64,000 nucleotides of DNA, from NCBI RefSeq assembly GCF_008831285.2, contig NC_045138.2, positions 11,298,571 to 11,362,570 of the forward strand. The letters run 5' to 3'. This document shows positions 1 to 12,624 of this stretch, one piece after another. Each line of letters opens with the position of its first letter. The first letter of the stretch is position 1. The DNA comes from Nymphaea colorata. Its lineage: Eukaryota; Streptophyta; Magnoliopsida; Nymphaeales; Nymphaeaceae. The notes under the pieces are model-generated. The model saw only the letters and a program-made list of their open reading frames with translations. It searched no databases and was not told the DNA's origin. Position numbers and translations under genes: made by a program.

Positions 1-139
1 ATCAAAAATTACACTATAGAGATAATGTCTCCACATCTTCAATGCGAACACAATCGCTCCCAACTCCAAAACATGAGTGAGATAGTGTTTTTCATAGTCC
101 TTCAATTGTTTTGATGCATAAGCCACTACACGACCATGT
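1..139 (-). pseudogene. Ty3/gypsy RNase H fragment
   Basis: Read on the minus strand this piece gives [13 protein letters not shown] and then [11 protein letters not shown], the RNase H signature of chromovirus gypsy polyproteins. It closely matches the RNase H at 10740-10870 on the plus strand. The fragment runs off the left edge and stops abruptly near 139, where it joins LTR sequence. In an intact element RNase H is followed by integrase, so this junction is a rearrangement. It is not a functional gene. Confidence 0.8.
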
Positions 140-728
140 CAGTATGGATCCATTCTGCTGCCGCGGTAGAACACTCATTCATGGGTGTGTGAATTCCCAG
201 GAGAGATACTCAGCCTTTCCTAGGACACCCAGGTTGGAAAAGCGGGAGCCCAACGCTCCAAGCACATCACACAACAGTACCCTGGGGTCTTGCACCGCCT
301 GCGCTCCAAACAGGCGAGACCAGTGGTGAAGGCGGGACAACTCCCAAACACATAGCCACATCCCACTGGCCTCTCATCTCTTATTCCTTCATTATTATCA
401 TTATAATTGCACATTCACAAAATGACTGGCTAGCTCATGAGGTTGGTACACTTCACGAGTGAGGGCACACATATCATTACATCCTTAGCTAGCCGACAAC
501 TATACTCCAATTCATTCATTTGCATCATTGCACGCGGCAATGCATATGCAACGAATCACAACATTTACATTCATAGAAACTCACATCCTATCAAACACTT
601 CATTCACATCTTTAAAAACTTAGACAAATCCTGGAGAGTAGTCTCGATCCGTGATAGGATCGTAGCTGTTCTAGGTAGTTATCATTCTAGGATATTTTCT
701 AATACACAATTGGGGTCTATGAGACACT
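140..728 (-). mobile_element. Tekay-type gypsy LTR fragment
   Basis: This stretch aligns with the interior of the minus-orientation LTR at about 7310-7935: the same blocks occur in order, including cagtatggatcca, gcaccgcctgcgctcc and aattggggtc. Both LTR ends are missing. On the left it is fused to RNase H coding sequence; on the right it is cut by the Copia element that starts at 729. The small reading frames across it are not genes. Confidence 0.75.
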
Positions 729-1208
729 TGTAAGAAATTCAAGCACCAATATCTGAGTTCTGAAATCAACATTCACGAAGAAATATAGAGAGAGAAAGAG
801 TGAACAAGAAGAAGATGAGGAGAAGAAGCCATGACCAAAGTGGTTTGCACGGCCTCTATTTATAATCCCATTTCCAGAATTCTAAGAGTCTCCAATCGTA
901 GAATCCTAGGAGATTTCACAAGCTACAAGGACATTAATTACATGATAGAATCCTATGAGATTTCATAGGCTACAAGAATATTAATTACATTATAGAATCC
1001 TAGGAGACTTCATATATTACAAGGATAATAACTACAACATAGAATCCTAAGAGACTTCACATATTACAGAGATATTAACTACAACATAGAATCCTAGGAG
1101 ACTCTTCACATGTTACAAGAACATTAAATACCTTAACACATTTTACAAAGATGTGGAACCCTAAGGGACTCCTCTTCAATGTGATGGTGAAGGATTTATA
1201 GTTTAACA
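729..1208 (-). repeat. 3' LTR of the Copia element
   Basis: This 480-bp LTR begins tgtaagaaattc and ends gtttaaca on the plus strand, giving TG...CA ends on both strands. It is followed by ccctccctta, the complement of the polypurine tract. Its first 215 bp are nearly identical to 5791-6005. It contains five 47-bp tandem repeats. Confidence 0.9.
899..1133. repeat. Five 47-bp tandem repeats inside the Copia LTR
   Basis: Units beginning tagaatccta start at 899, 946, 993, 1040 and 1087, an exact 47-bp period. Each runs through agacttca to ttacaagga and attaactaca with a few substitutions. The position in the LTR suggests an amplified U3 motif, which is inference. The truncated partner LTR at 5791-6005 keeps only the first unit. 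Confidence 0.9.
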
Positions 1209-4200
1209 CCCTCCCTTAAATTGTGCATGGTTTTGCACCATGTACAACTTGCCTTTGAGAAACCAGAATCGTTGCTTCATTAATCCTTTTATAAATAAGT
1301 CTGCAATTTGTTCATCTGTACGAACATAAATAGTCTGAATCTCCTTGTCTTCCACCTTTTGTCTAACAAACTGTTGATCAATCTGAATGTGCTTTGTTCG
1401 ACCATGTTGTATGAGATTAAAGGCAATGTTAATAGTGGTTTGATTATCGCACATTAACATTGACGTTTTAAGCTTTTCTCCAATGTCTTCTAGCAAATGT
1501 CTAACCCATGTAACTTCAGTAGCACTTGCAACCATGCACCTGTATTCAGCTTCCGTGTTGGATCTTGCTACTGCCTTTTGCTTTCGACAACTCCAAGACA
1601 CAAGATTATGTCCAATGAAAATAAAAAACCAGAAATGGACTTTCTCTGATCGGGATCTCCAGCCCAATCTGCATCTGTGAATGTCATAAGTTGATGTCCA
1701 ACAGTTATATTTTCACTCTTACCATAAACTAAGTCATCTTCTACTGTCCGTTTAAGATATCTTAATATTTTTTTGACAGCATCCATGTGAGTATCTCTAG
1801 GTGCATGCATAAATTGAGATACTTGATTCTATAATATCTGGTCTAGTAAATGTAAGATATTGAAGTGCCCTAACAATACTTTGATATTGCGTAGGATCTT
1901 CATATAACTCCTCATCCTGAGCACTTAGTCTTTGATTTTGAACACTAGGAATTCCAACAGGCTTACAATCAGACATACCTGATTGTTCAGCAGATCCAAC
2001 GTATATTTCTGTTGTGTCAATGTGAGGCGATTATTGTGCCTATCAATCTCCACTCCAAGAAAGAATCATAAATCACCAAGCTCTTTCATTTTGAAGTTTT
2101 GCATCATCAAAACTTTAACTTCTTCTATGCGTTTTTTTGAATTGCCTGTGATAACAATATCATCAACATATATAAGAAGTAAAGTAAATATGTTTTCCTT
2201 TCGATAAATGAAAAGAGAGTGATCTAGAGGACATCTCCGAAAACCACATTCTTGAATCTTGTATGAGAAACTGTCAAACCATGAGCATGAGGCCTGTTTA
2301 AGTCCATAAATAGATTTTCTTAGTTTACAGACCCATGCATGAGAGTCTCCTTTCGTATATCCTGGAGGTTGTTCCATATATACTTCCTCCCTCAAATCAC
2401 TATGAAGAAAAGCATTCTTCACGTCCATTTAATGTAGTCTCCATCCATATTCAACTGTCAATGATATAATCACGCGAATTGTTTCCATTTTGATCACAAG
2501 GCTGAATGTCTCATCATAATCTTCTCTGTATTGTTGTGTAAACTCTTTTGCTACTAACCTTGCTTTGTGACTTTCTATGCTGCCATCAGGTTTGTATTTG
2601 ATTTTGTATACCCATTTGGAGCTCACTATGTTCTTTTCGTGTGGCCTTGGAACGATCTCCCATGTTTCACACTTATGCAAGGCATCCATTTCTTCTTTCA
2701 TAGTCTTTCTCCAATGATGTGATTTTGATGCTTGATCAAATGAAGTAGGTTCTTCCTCCTTGCCAACTTTTGCCATGAATAACTGAAAATCAAGTGATAA
2801 AGAATCATAGCTAACCCACCTGTGAATGGGATGATGAATGCGTTGGGATCTTTTAAGGTGGGGCATGTTGTCTTCTTCATTGTGAGCATCTCTATCCCTT
2901 AGTCGTCGACTGTAGATAAGACCCGAATACCGATGTGAATCGTTGCTCTGTTCTTCATTATTGCTTTCGTGATGACTGTGTTGGATCTTCGTGATTTTCA
3001 CTTTGAGCCATATCTGACGGTTGTATTGCTCTCTTTGGATCTTCACCTTGAGATACATTATTTTCTATAACAGGATCTGCATTGAATAACTATGTACTGG
3101 TCCAGGGATCATAAGATTCAATGGTCATAGGCATTTCATTTGTATTCATCAAAAATGACATTTCTTGAAGTTTTGATACGTTTAGTTGTTGGATCATAGC
3201 ATCGAAAACCTCTATATTCATCAGCATATCCAATGAATCTACATTGAATAGCTTTGTCTTGAAACTTGTTCCTCAAGGCAGCATCAACATGAACATAGCA
3301 TGCACAACCAAAAACCTTCAAGTTCATGTAATCAGGTTGTTTGCCTAAGAGTGTAAAATATGGTGATTTAGACATCAAGAGTGTCATAGGCAAACAATTT
3401 ATTATGTATACAGCAGTATGGAAGGCTTCAGTACACAAGGAAATGGGCACATTAGTATCATGCATCATGCTCATGGCGCTTTCAACTATATGTCGATGTT
3501 TCTGCTCAACTACACCATTTTGTTGTAGTGTGTAAGGGCAAGACATTTGTCTAGTTATCTCCTTTTCACATAGAAATTCAATAAAATCAAGCGATGAATA
3601 TTCTCCCCCTCCATCACATTGAAAATGCACCACATTGGATGAAAATTTGGTTTGAATCATGACATAGAAGTTTCGAAATATGTGAGGTACTTCTGATTTG
3701 TGTTTCATGAAGTAAATCTAGGTGAAACGTGAGTAAGAGTCAATGAATAAGACATAATATCTTGTTCCAGACATTGAATCAATGGGGGCTGGGCCCCATA
3801 CATCAGAAAAAATAGTTTCAAAAGGTTTGGAAGCCCTTTGATTTATATTATGGAAAACTAAAACATGACTCTTACAAAGTCCACAACTTGAACATTTTTT
3901 GACACTTGAAGTAAGAGGTAAGCTTGATCTTGGAATGAGGCTATCTGTGATAAGTTTTTCAACAAAATGTCGACCATAGTATCCCAGCCGACTATGTCAC
4001 AGATCAGACTCTAAAAATTGGTTTGGGCCCTTACTTTTGATTGAAAATGGCAAGAACTTGGCACTGATGACACATTATGAGAAAGAGAAAATGTCTTGAA
4101 TCCTATATAAAAAGTGGATGAATCCTTGGGTAGATATTCCTTGAGGACATACATATTCCCTTGACGCTCCCTTCTAGCGAACATTTTCTTCGTTTGGAGG

Positions 4201-5480
4201 TCCTTGACATAGATAAAAGAAGGTGTGAATTCAACAGAAGAGCTTGTATCATCAATGAGTTTATAAATGGATATGATGTTCTTTTTTATATTGGGAGCAA
4301 GAACAACATTAGACAGTGATAGAGACAAGGATGACAATAGAATATGTGCATTTCCAATATGTGTAATGGGATGGGATTTTCCATCACCTGTTATAATGCA
4401 ACTTCTACTGTAATGAAGGGATAAGTGAGTCAATTTACCTGCATTTCCTGTCACATGGGTAGCTGCACCTGAAGCCAAGAACCATTCTCCTGCTCATTTT
4501 GCTTTATAGTCATCTTTGAGAATGCGGTCATCAATAGCTGTTGCATATCAAGAACCATTCTCCTGCTCATTTTGCTTTATAGTCATCTTTGAGAATGCGG
4601 TCATCAATAGCTGTTGCATATCTTCGACATTGGATTTAGAACTTTGTCCTCCTTGTTTATAATCATGTCTTACCCTTTTGTTTTTATTTTGAGGATTAAA
4701 CCAGCAGTGTGCCTTCATGTGCCCTTTCTTGTTGCACTGAAAACAAATTGGTATTTTTCTTGAAGTATCCAAAGGAGACATACCTTGGTTATGTGGTGTT
4801 GGTAGAATGCCACGACCACCATGATTGGAGTTCCCATGGCTCTTACTAAACTTTACATTCATGGCCAACACATTTTGAAAGTTCCCTTGATCAGTCCTTT
4901 CAATGACTCTTTTCATATTCATTTCGTGTTGGAGAAGTTTACCTTGTAATTCGTTGAAGGAAGGCAGAACAGGAAGGACCTCAAGAGCTGTAATAAAAGC
5001 ATGATAATCATGCCCAAGTCCATTCAAGGTTTGCTGCACATTCTCCTTATCAGAAGTGTTATTCCCTAAGGCAGCAAGTTGGTTTGCGACGGTCTTAATA
5101 CACCCCAAATAATCCATGATAGACGTTGAACCTTTGCTCAAATTGTGAAATTCTTTCTTTTAAGTACATAATTTGAGCTTCTGATATTTGGAAAAATGTA
5201 TCAGCAAGGGTTTCCCATAATTCTTCTGCAGTACAGTCATCAGAAACTAAAAGTAACACTTGTTGAGATAGAGTAGACAAAATATACGCAACCAGACTTT
5301 GGTCACGTCTCATCCATACAGCATGTTCAAGGTTGCTGTCTTCATGTATTCATGAACAACAATAACTTCTCCTGCTTCATTTTTTATTTCCTGCAAACGG
5401 GATATTGGTGGAGCCTTTGTTGAACCATCGAGATGTCCAAAGAGGCCTTGACTTCTTATGAAAGGCATGATTTGCCTTTT
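1209..5480 (-). pseudogene. Copia gag-pol polyprotein, degraded
   Basis: Minus-strand domains, in coding order. Gag: about 5480-4548, with the zinc knuckle CFQCNKKGHMKAHC near 4735. Protease and pre-integrase region: about 4480-4011. Integrase core: 3708-3136, with a Q..NGVVEQKHRHIVE block. Linker and RT: 3058-1810, with WVYKIKYKPDGS, MDVKNAFLH and YVDDIVITG. RNase H: about 1800-1209, ending in NTEAEYR and IADLFIKGL. Stop codons and frame changes separate the blocks at about 1667/1810, 2066, 2429, 3136, 4011 and 5141, so no complete polyprotein can be made. A 73-bp tandem duplication at 4476-4621 adds one of the frame changes. The YVDD motif and DNA-pairing motifs are still recognisable, which suggests moderate age. 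Confidence 0.9.
4476..4621. repeat. 73-bp perfect tandem duplication in Copia gag-protease
   Basis: The segment starting caagaaccattctcc at 4476-4548 is repeated without a mismatch at 4549-4621. Because 73 is not a multiple of 3 it breaks the reading frame. The perfect identity indicates that the duplication is younger than the other damage in the element. Confidence 0.93.
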
Positions 5481-5778
5481 CTAGATCAGATAATTCTCAT
5501 GGTTGAGTTTTTCAGTAATAAGGTGAGGAAGAAAACTTGAGGACATGCCAAAATGCGAAAGGTTTTCCATAACAGCAGAAAGGAAGGGTATACAGGTAGA
5601 AGATGAGAGGTAAAGAAGACACGATATAGCAAGATGTATCCTTTGGCAAACAAGAAGAAAATGAACAAAAAGTACGCTAGAGAAAAGTAAATTCAGGATA
5701 GAAACAAGATGAGAAAAGAGTTCTAACCAGATCATACCGGTTTGGACATTTTGCTAGGTAGAGATAACGTAACCTGGC

Positions 5779-5790
5779 GCTCTGATACCA
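5779..5790 (-). other. Primer-binding site of the Copia element
   Basis: The minus strand reads TGGTATCAGAGC immediately next to the LTR end at 5791. This is complementary to the 3' end of plant initiator methionine tRNA, the usual Copia primer. Confidence 0.9.
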
Positions 5791-6005
5791 TGTAAGAAAT
5801 TCAAGCACCAATATCTGAGTTCTGAAATCAGCACTCACGCAGGAATATATAGAGAGAAAGAGTGAACAAGAAGAAGATGAGGAGAAGAAGCCATGACCAA
5901 AGTGGTTTGCATGACCTCTATTTATAATCTCATTTCCAGAATTCTAAGGGTCTCCAATTGTAGAATCCTAGGAGATTTCACAAGCTACAAGGACATTAAT
6001 TACAT
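5791..6005 (-). repeat. Truncated 5' LTR of the Copia element
   Basis: This piece starts tgtaagaaattc exactly after the primer-binding site and follows 729-943 closely. It breaks off after the first 47-bp unit (attaattacat) and continues as gypsy gag sequence. About 265 bp of the LTR are missing. Confidence 0.88.
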
Positions 6006-6606
6006 GGGGTCGGGGCCATTTAAAATCTTGGTACGTAGCAAAATGAGAGTTGAGAGATGGGCTCGGGGTTTGTGTAGTTGTTTCTCTCGGTTAATAATCA
6101 AGAGTACCGGGTAGGCATTACTCCTCTGATTACCGACCATCGACTGCACTAACAAGGTCAGCGTCTGCAACATGGTCAGCAATATAGTCTGCTGATTCAC
6201 AGGCGGAGTCTGCCTCGGTGGGGTTCGGGCACCCTCACCTAGCTGGGCATACTGGGGCTCTGACGCACTGTCATCCCGAGGAGTATGCGCATCAGAATGG
6301 GCCGGACTGGGCTCTCTGTGTGCCTCTGTAGATGGCCCAGCTCGCTTCTTACCCCTACGTTGATATTCCATCCGTACAAACAAGAAACTTCATTTTCAAA
6401 TCACGTCTAAAACCAACTCACAGGTCAAATCACAACATGCATTAGCGCAAAGTTCAAAACATAGATCACATTACGTATTTGTACGTGAAAAATCAAAACT
6501 ACAATAACAATCTAATCAAATAAATGCGTACCTGGGCAATGCGGCTTCACAGATAGGCTTTAACTCACACCCATAGTGGGGTTTGCCATGGCTCTGACAC
6601 CAAAAC
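6006..6606 (-). pseudogene. Gypsy leader, PBS and 5' end of gag
   Basis: Minus strand, reading away from the LTR at 6607: four bases, a primer-binding site TGGTGTCAGAGCC (6590-6602, one mismatch to the initiator-Met type), a leader of about 200 bp, and then a frame starting MEYQRRGKKRAGPS near 6370. It is proline- and charge-rich and continues to LTLLVQSMVGNQRSN. This is typical of the N-terminus of chromovirus gag, ahead of the retrotrans_gag domain. After about 90 codons the frame shifts, and a remnant QDFKWPRP can be read just before the break at 6005. The capsid, zinc knuckle and pol of this copy are missing. Confidence 0.75.
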
Positions 6607-9533
6607 TGTCACACCCCGACCTTTTGACACACAACCATTTTTTTTTTCTAAACATCAAACATCGAGGTGTAACTACACAACAGTTCAAAAGAAATGAGCC
6701 AAGCAATTCAAAACAATGAGGCGAACTTTCATTTATAGAGCAACATCATTTCATACAAAATCACATCCCTATACATGACAAAAATGCCCCAAAATCCTAA
6801 CATTGATGCCTAACAAAATAAGACATCAATACAAACGAAGCAAGACACGCCGACACTATACAAACAAAACCCAAAACCTCCCCAGTAGGACGTGAGTGAA
6901 GCCATCTGCTCAACCTGCTGCCCGGGGTCCGCCAAAACCTGAAAAAGAAAACAACTAAAGGCTCAGCCTTCGCAGTATGGAAACAAGCTAGGAAAATACC
7001 AAACATTCTCAAGTAAGGCTCAAATAAGAGAACAAATATCAACCCATCTATCATCATGTCGTGTCAGAGTATGACACGTAAAGGCCACTTGATGGCCACA
7101 CTAACACAATGTCAATCACATGCGAAGCATGCTTAAACATAACACTTGCATTCAGATCATTCACATACACATCAGTCACATGCATTCCATCATATACATC
7201 ACATTTTCATTAACTTCAATGTATTAACAGTTCCTGTGGGTGCAAACACAGGCACGTGCACACCGCGGGCGGCCTACAGCAGAGAGACAACCCCCGTGGT
7301 GGCCCAGAACAGTATGGATCCATCCATCCGCTGCAGCGGTAGAGCACTCATCCATGGATGTGTGAGTTCCAAGAAGAGACACTCAGCCTTCCCTAGGACA
7401 CCCAGGTTGGGAAGGCGGGAGCCTACGCTCCAAGCACATCACACAACAGAACCCTAGGGCCTTGCACCGCCTGCGCTCCGAACAGGCGAGACCAGTGGCA
7501 AAAGCGGGACAACTCCCAAACACAAAGCCACATCCCACTGACCTCTCATCTCTTATTCATTCATTCTTATCATTATAGTTATACATTCACAAGATGACTG
7601 GCTAGCACATGAGGTTAGTACACTTTACGAGTGCACCCATACCTCCAATTAAGCTACACATGAGGTCTATACATACAGTAACAGTCATTGCTAGCCGTCA
7701 TACTATACGGGTACAACTACCCTCCAAAACATCCATTTGCATCATTGCCCATGGCAATGTATATGCAACCACATACACATTCATAACGATCATCTCATCA
7801 ATCACATCAATCACATCTTTTGAAGACTTAGCCAAACTATAGAGAGTAGTCTCGATCTGCGGTTGGCTCGTAGCTGTCCTATGCAGTTATCATTCTATGA
7901 TGCTTTCTAATGCACAATTGGGGTCAAGGAGACACTCGACTCGATACCCCGCCTCATCTGTCCTAAACAGTTATCAATTCTAGCATGCACATGCAAATGC
8001 GTCATTATTTTCAAAACAAACTACTAATAGCCTTTCAAAACAGTCCATGTTATATATCAAAGCATACATATACTCATTCACGAAACAATCAATCAATTCA
8101 CATCTCAATCCTAGGATCCCGTGATCCTAGGAGCACACAGTCACACATTTGCCCAGGCATGGATTTGCCTGGAATGTCGCCATACCTGTGGCGTGCTCAT
8201 CAAATTCTTCAAAACTCCTCGAGCTTTGAACTCAAGGTCGACGGGACGTGCCCGGTGTACTTGCAAACATAAACCAAAGGTAAGATTCCTACTAGATACC
8301 TAAACAATTCAAACAAATACAAAAAGAATCATTGAGACACGTGTGATCGCCTCAAGAGGGGGGGTCGACGGGTAGTGTCGACCAACAAGCTCTCCATTAG
8401 GCCTCCTCCTCACAACTAGACGTTGGCACAAAATATCAAAACCCACAGCCATCAATCAATCCATCACTAATACCTTCCTCAATAATGTTCTTTAATTAAG
8501 ACATCAACCCCAAAGTCTCCTCCAAAAACGTATATTTCCCCACAACCTCACAATCTCTACCATGCTTCCCTAATGCTTCAAAAATTAATCCATCATGCTT
8601 AAATGATCATCAAATGTATGAATCTTCGCTTTCCAACATAATCCTAAGCTTTCCCCCAAAAACAAAATCACTAACATGTGTTCCAAATAATCAATTCTAA
8701 GCTCTAGCATGCTCAAACAATAATTATACATGCTTTTAAAGATAACATTCAATAATTTGAGCTAGATTAGGTCTAGCTCACCCCAAATCAAAAGTCTAAA
8801 CTGCTGCAATGCCTTCAACAGCCACCTCAAGCATCCAATCGATCCCCAACCAACAAAAATCGTGCCCAGCCTCCACCACCAACACACCTAGTCGCTGCTA
8901 TGAGGAAAATGAACACTTCCCCCAAGCTGAAAATCGATCAACAGCGATAAAATTAGTGAAAATGAGTGCTCAGTTGGGGAAAAAGGGAAAATCAGATAGA
9001 AAATAGGGAGAGAGTGCTCACGAAGGGACCGTGTGGGCTGGGAGAGGCGCTGACAGAAAAGGGGAGACAGAGAGAGGAGGGGTTTGGACCAAAAAAGGGA
9101 AAACGGCGGTGGGGGTGAGAGAAGAGAGAGAGCAGGTGGGGGAGTGAGAGTGAGTGAGGAGAGGGATCGTGTGAAGAAGAGGGCACAAGAGAAAAGAGGC
9201 AGACGGCCAGAGAGAGTCATTCGGTTGAGAGGGGAGACAACAGACAGTGGGAGAGGGTGGAGGGAAAAGAAAACGGGAAGAAGAAGAGGAGAGAAGAGAG
9301 GAAGAGGCAGGGGACGACAGAGTTCACCTCAAGCGCCGTCGTCGTCATCGCCGTCGTCGCCTCCTTCTTCTTCCCTGAGTTCCGGTCGTGGGTAAGGAAG
9401 AGACGATACGAGGAAAACGGGGGAGAAGAGAAAGCGAGGGAGGAGAGACGGTGTCAGGCTCCTCGCGCGTGGGGCTAGGGTCCGGGTCTGGACCTTGACC
9501 CGACCCGCTCTGCCCAAAATGCCGAGCGTTACA
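6607..9533 (-). repeat. Long LTR (copy A) of a Tekay-type gypsy element, minus orientation
   Basis: This LTR is 2,927 bp. The plus strand begins tgtcacaccccgacctttt and ends ccgagcgttaca, so on the minus strand it is TGTAAC...GTGACA. It is the reverse complement of copy B (12625-15614), matching block for block at both ends and through the middle, at roughly 85% identity by eye. The left side carries the PBS and gag start, so for its own element this is a 5' LTR. The right end abuts foreign plus-strand pol. The purine-rich stretch 8990-9440 yields several long open frames on both strands; these are composition artefacts. LTRs of about 3 kb fit the Tekay/Del group. Confidence 0.9.
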
Positions 9534-12500
9534 CATTATGCTAATATAGATTGCAGGAAGAAGCATATACGATTGTTGACTGATGAGATGCAACCGGTGG
9601 AATTTCATGCTCGTAAAGCTAGTCGAACTGACAAGATAATGGTCTCTGCATTGAAGGCTAAACGTTTGATAGAAAATGGAAGTGTTGCTTTCTTGGTCAA
9701 CATGTTGACCCATGAGGCTGAACCGGTGAGGTTGCAGGAGGTTGCCGTTGTGAGGGAGTATTCCGATGTGTTTCCTGAGGAACTGTCAAATTTGCCTCCA
9801 ACGCGAGAAGTGGAATTCAAACATACCGTATGGCACCGGCATAGTTAGAAGAATTGAAGAAGCAATTGCAGAGCTCTTAGACAATGGCTTCATTCGACCT
9901 AGTGTGTCACCGTGGGGAGCACCAGTGTTGTTTGTTAAGAAGAAAGATGGGACAATGCGCTTGTGTATAGATTATCACATGTTGAATCAAGTCAACATCA
10001 AGAATAAGTATCTGCTTCCAAGAATCGAAGACTTGTTTGATCAGCTTAAGAATGCAAAGGTTTTCTCCAAGATCGATCTGAGGACAGGGTACCATCAACT
10101 CTTGATACATGAGGAAGATGTTTCTAAGACTGCTTTTCGAACTAGATATGAGCACTATGAATTCAGGGTCATGCCTTTTGGGTTGACCAATGCTCCTGCA
10201 GCATTCATGGACATGAATCGGGTTTTACAAGAGTTTTTGGATCAATTTGTTATTGTTTTTGTTGATGATATTTTGGTGTACTCAGAGAGTGTGACAGAGC
10301 ATAGAGATCACTTGAGAAGTGTATTGGGTCTTTTGCGCAAGCATAAGTTATATGCCAAGTATTCAAAATGTGAATTTTGGCTAGAGAAGGTAAACTTTCT
10401 GGGTCATGTAATATCAAAGGATGGTGTATCCGTCGATCCGGCTAAGTTGTCAACTGTACAGGACTGGAAGATGCCATGCAATGTAACTGAGGTTAAAAGC
10501 TTTTTGGGATTGGCAGGATACTATCGTAGATTCATACAAGACTTTTCAAAAATAGCTACACCCATGACGAAGCTATTGAGAAAATGAGTGAAGTTTGTTT
10601 GGAATGAAGAGTGTGAGAAGAGCTTTCAAACTCTAAAGGACAAGCTTACTACTGCCCCTATTCTGACGCTGCCATCAGGTCATTCTGGTTTTGTAGTGTA
10701 CACAGATGCATCGGGAATTGGTTTTGGGTGTGTATTGATGCAACATGGCCGTGTAGTGGCTTATGCATCAAGGCAGTTGAAGACACATGAGCAACACTAT
10801 CCCACTCATGATTTGGAGTTGAGAGCAGTTGTGTTCGCATTGAAGATGTGAAGACACTATCTCTATGGGGCAACATTTGAGGTGTTTACAGATCACAAGT
10901 CTTTGAAGTATATATTCTCCCAAAAGGATCTAAATTTGAAGCAAAGAAGATGGATTGAATACATAAAGGATTATGATTTCACTATATCATATCACTCAGG
11001 CAAGGCGAATGTGGTGGCAGATGTGTTGAGTAGGCATGCCAAGGCAACAATGTGCAATATGTTGACTCGTTCTTGGACATTGTGGCAAGATGTGATAGCT
11101 TGGCAGCCTCACCTTTGTGACGAAAGGCAACGATGACGGCCTTGATACGACATCCCTTGATGGAAGAGCTTGTGATGAAGCAAAGGGAAGATCCAGAATT
11201 TGGTAAGAACATGAAAGAAAGCAAGAAGACTGATTCTTCATGGTGTCAAGATGAAGATGGTTCATTGCGGTTTCAACAAAGATTGTGGGTTCCCAGAGAT
11301 GAAGGGGTGAAGCGACAGTTGCTTGATGAAGCTCACAAATCTAAGTTTTCTATACACCCTGGCAGTACAAAGATGTTTCAGGATATGAAGAAAAATTTTT
11401 GGTGGCCTGAAATGAAGCGTAAAATTGCAGAGTATGTAGCAAAGTGTTTAGTTTGCCAACGAGTCAAAGCAGAGCATCAACATCCAGGAGGCTTGTTGCA
11501 AAGAATAGTTTTCCCAGCGTGGAAATGGGAAGACATTACGATGGATTTTGTGGTTGGTTTGCCACGCACTAGAAGACAACATGATGCCATATGGGTAATT
11601 GTTGATCGACTGACGAAGTCCGCTCATTTTCTGCCTATAAGAATCAGTCAGTCTTTGGAAAGTCTCGCAGAGTTATATATTGGCGAGATAGTGAGATTGC
11701 ATGGTGTGCCAAGGTCTATCATTTCGGATCGAGATCCACGTTTCACCTCTAGGTTTTGGGGGCAATTGCAGAAGGCTTTGGGTACCAAGCTTAAATTGAG
11801 CACAACGTTCCACCCCCAAACTGATGAGCAGTCTGAGAGGACCATTTAGACCTTAGAGGACATGCTGCGTGCATGTGTCTTAGATTGGAAGGGAGAGTGA
11901 GATAAACATGTGAAATTGGCAGAATTTGCATATAATAACAGTTACCACTATTGGGATGGTACCTTTTGAGGCTTTGTATGGAAGGCCGTGCAGATCGCCA
12001 GCTTGTTGGACTGAATTGGGTGATGGTAAGATCGAAAACCCTTTAGTATTGCAACACTACACCGACCAAGTGCAATTGATAAGGAAAAAGTTGTTGACTG
12101 CTCAGAGTAGACAGAAAAGCTATGCCGACATTCGACGTAGAGAGTTGGCTTTTGAAGTTGGTGCTCATGTATTCCTAAAGATTTCCCCTACTAAAGGTGT
12201 TTTTCGTTTTGGTGTGAAGGGAAAGTTGAGCCCGAGGTTCGTAGGACCATTTGAGATATTAGATAAGATTGGAGAGGTGGCCTATAGATTGGCACTACCA
12301 CCTGACTTGAGTCATATTCACGACGTTTTCCATGTTTCCATGCTTCGAAAATATGTACCAGATCCGACACGTGATTGATTTTCAAGATATTCAGGTACAA
12401 GATGATTTGACAATGGAAGAAAGACCCATTAGAATTGTGGATCAAAGAGAGCAAGTGCTTCGCACTAAGAGAATTCCTTTAGTGAAAGTGGAATGACAGG

Positions 12501-12624
12501 ACCATGGATTGGAGGACATACATGGGAACCTAAGGAGGACATGCGAAAGAAGTATCCACACTTGTTCTTACATTGAGATATGACTTAAATTTCAAGGACG
12601 AAATTTTCTTTAAGGAGGGTAGGA
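9534..12624 (+). pseudogene. Ty3/gypsy chromovirus pol, 5'-truncated
   Basis: This is plus-strand pol that starts abruptly at the end of the protease (YANIDCRKK). RT: about 9840-10587, with [31 protein letters not shown] and FVDDILVYS. RNase H: 10588-11060, with [10 protein letters not shown] and [12 protein letters not shown]. Integrase: 11133-12000, with an H-H-C-C finger ([13 protein letters not shown]...CLVCQRVK), MDFVVGLPR and [15 protein letters not shown]-terminal tail, about 12000-12560, contains SPRFVGPFEIL and a chromodomain-like VLRTKRIPLVKVEW. Gag and most of the protease are absent. Breaks are a frameshift near 9835 and stops at 10585, 10849, 11848 and 11899; several are TGG or CAG codons changed to stops. 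The clade assignment to Tekay/Del is by chromodomain and LTR length. Confidence 0.93.
12611..12624 (+). other. Polypurine tract of the gypsy element
   Basis: taaggagggtagga immediately precedes the TGTAAC start of the LTR at 12625, the expected plus-strand primer position. Confidence 0.8.

Larger units (their letters stand above)
729..6005 (-). mobile_element. Copia LTR retrotransposon, minus strand
   Basis: The parts are, from right to left: truncated 5' LTR (5791-6005), primer-binding site (5779-5790), gag with a CCHC zinc knuckle, protease, integrase, reverse transcriptase, RNase H, polypurine tract (1209-1218 on the plus strand) and a complete 3' LTR (729-1208). The order protease, integrase, RT, RNase H is diagnostic of Copia. 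The coding region is broken by several stops and shifts, so it is not autonomous. The left end lies inside a gypsy LTR. The right LTR is cut short against a gypsy gag fragment, so no target-site duplication can be read. Confidence 0.93.

Noticed and set aside
899-1133. Regular repeats that might suggest a CRISPR array
   Set aside because: The units are contiguous with no unique spacers, lie in a Copia LTR, and the genome is a plant nuclear one.
8888-9478. Several overlapping frames of 60-120 codons
   Set aside because: They lie in the purine-rich part of an LTR, are low-complexity on both strands, and the matching region of the other LTR does not preserve them.
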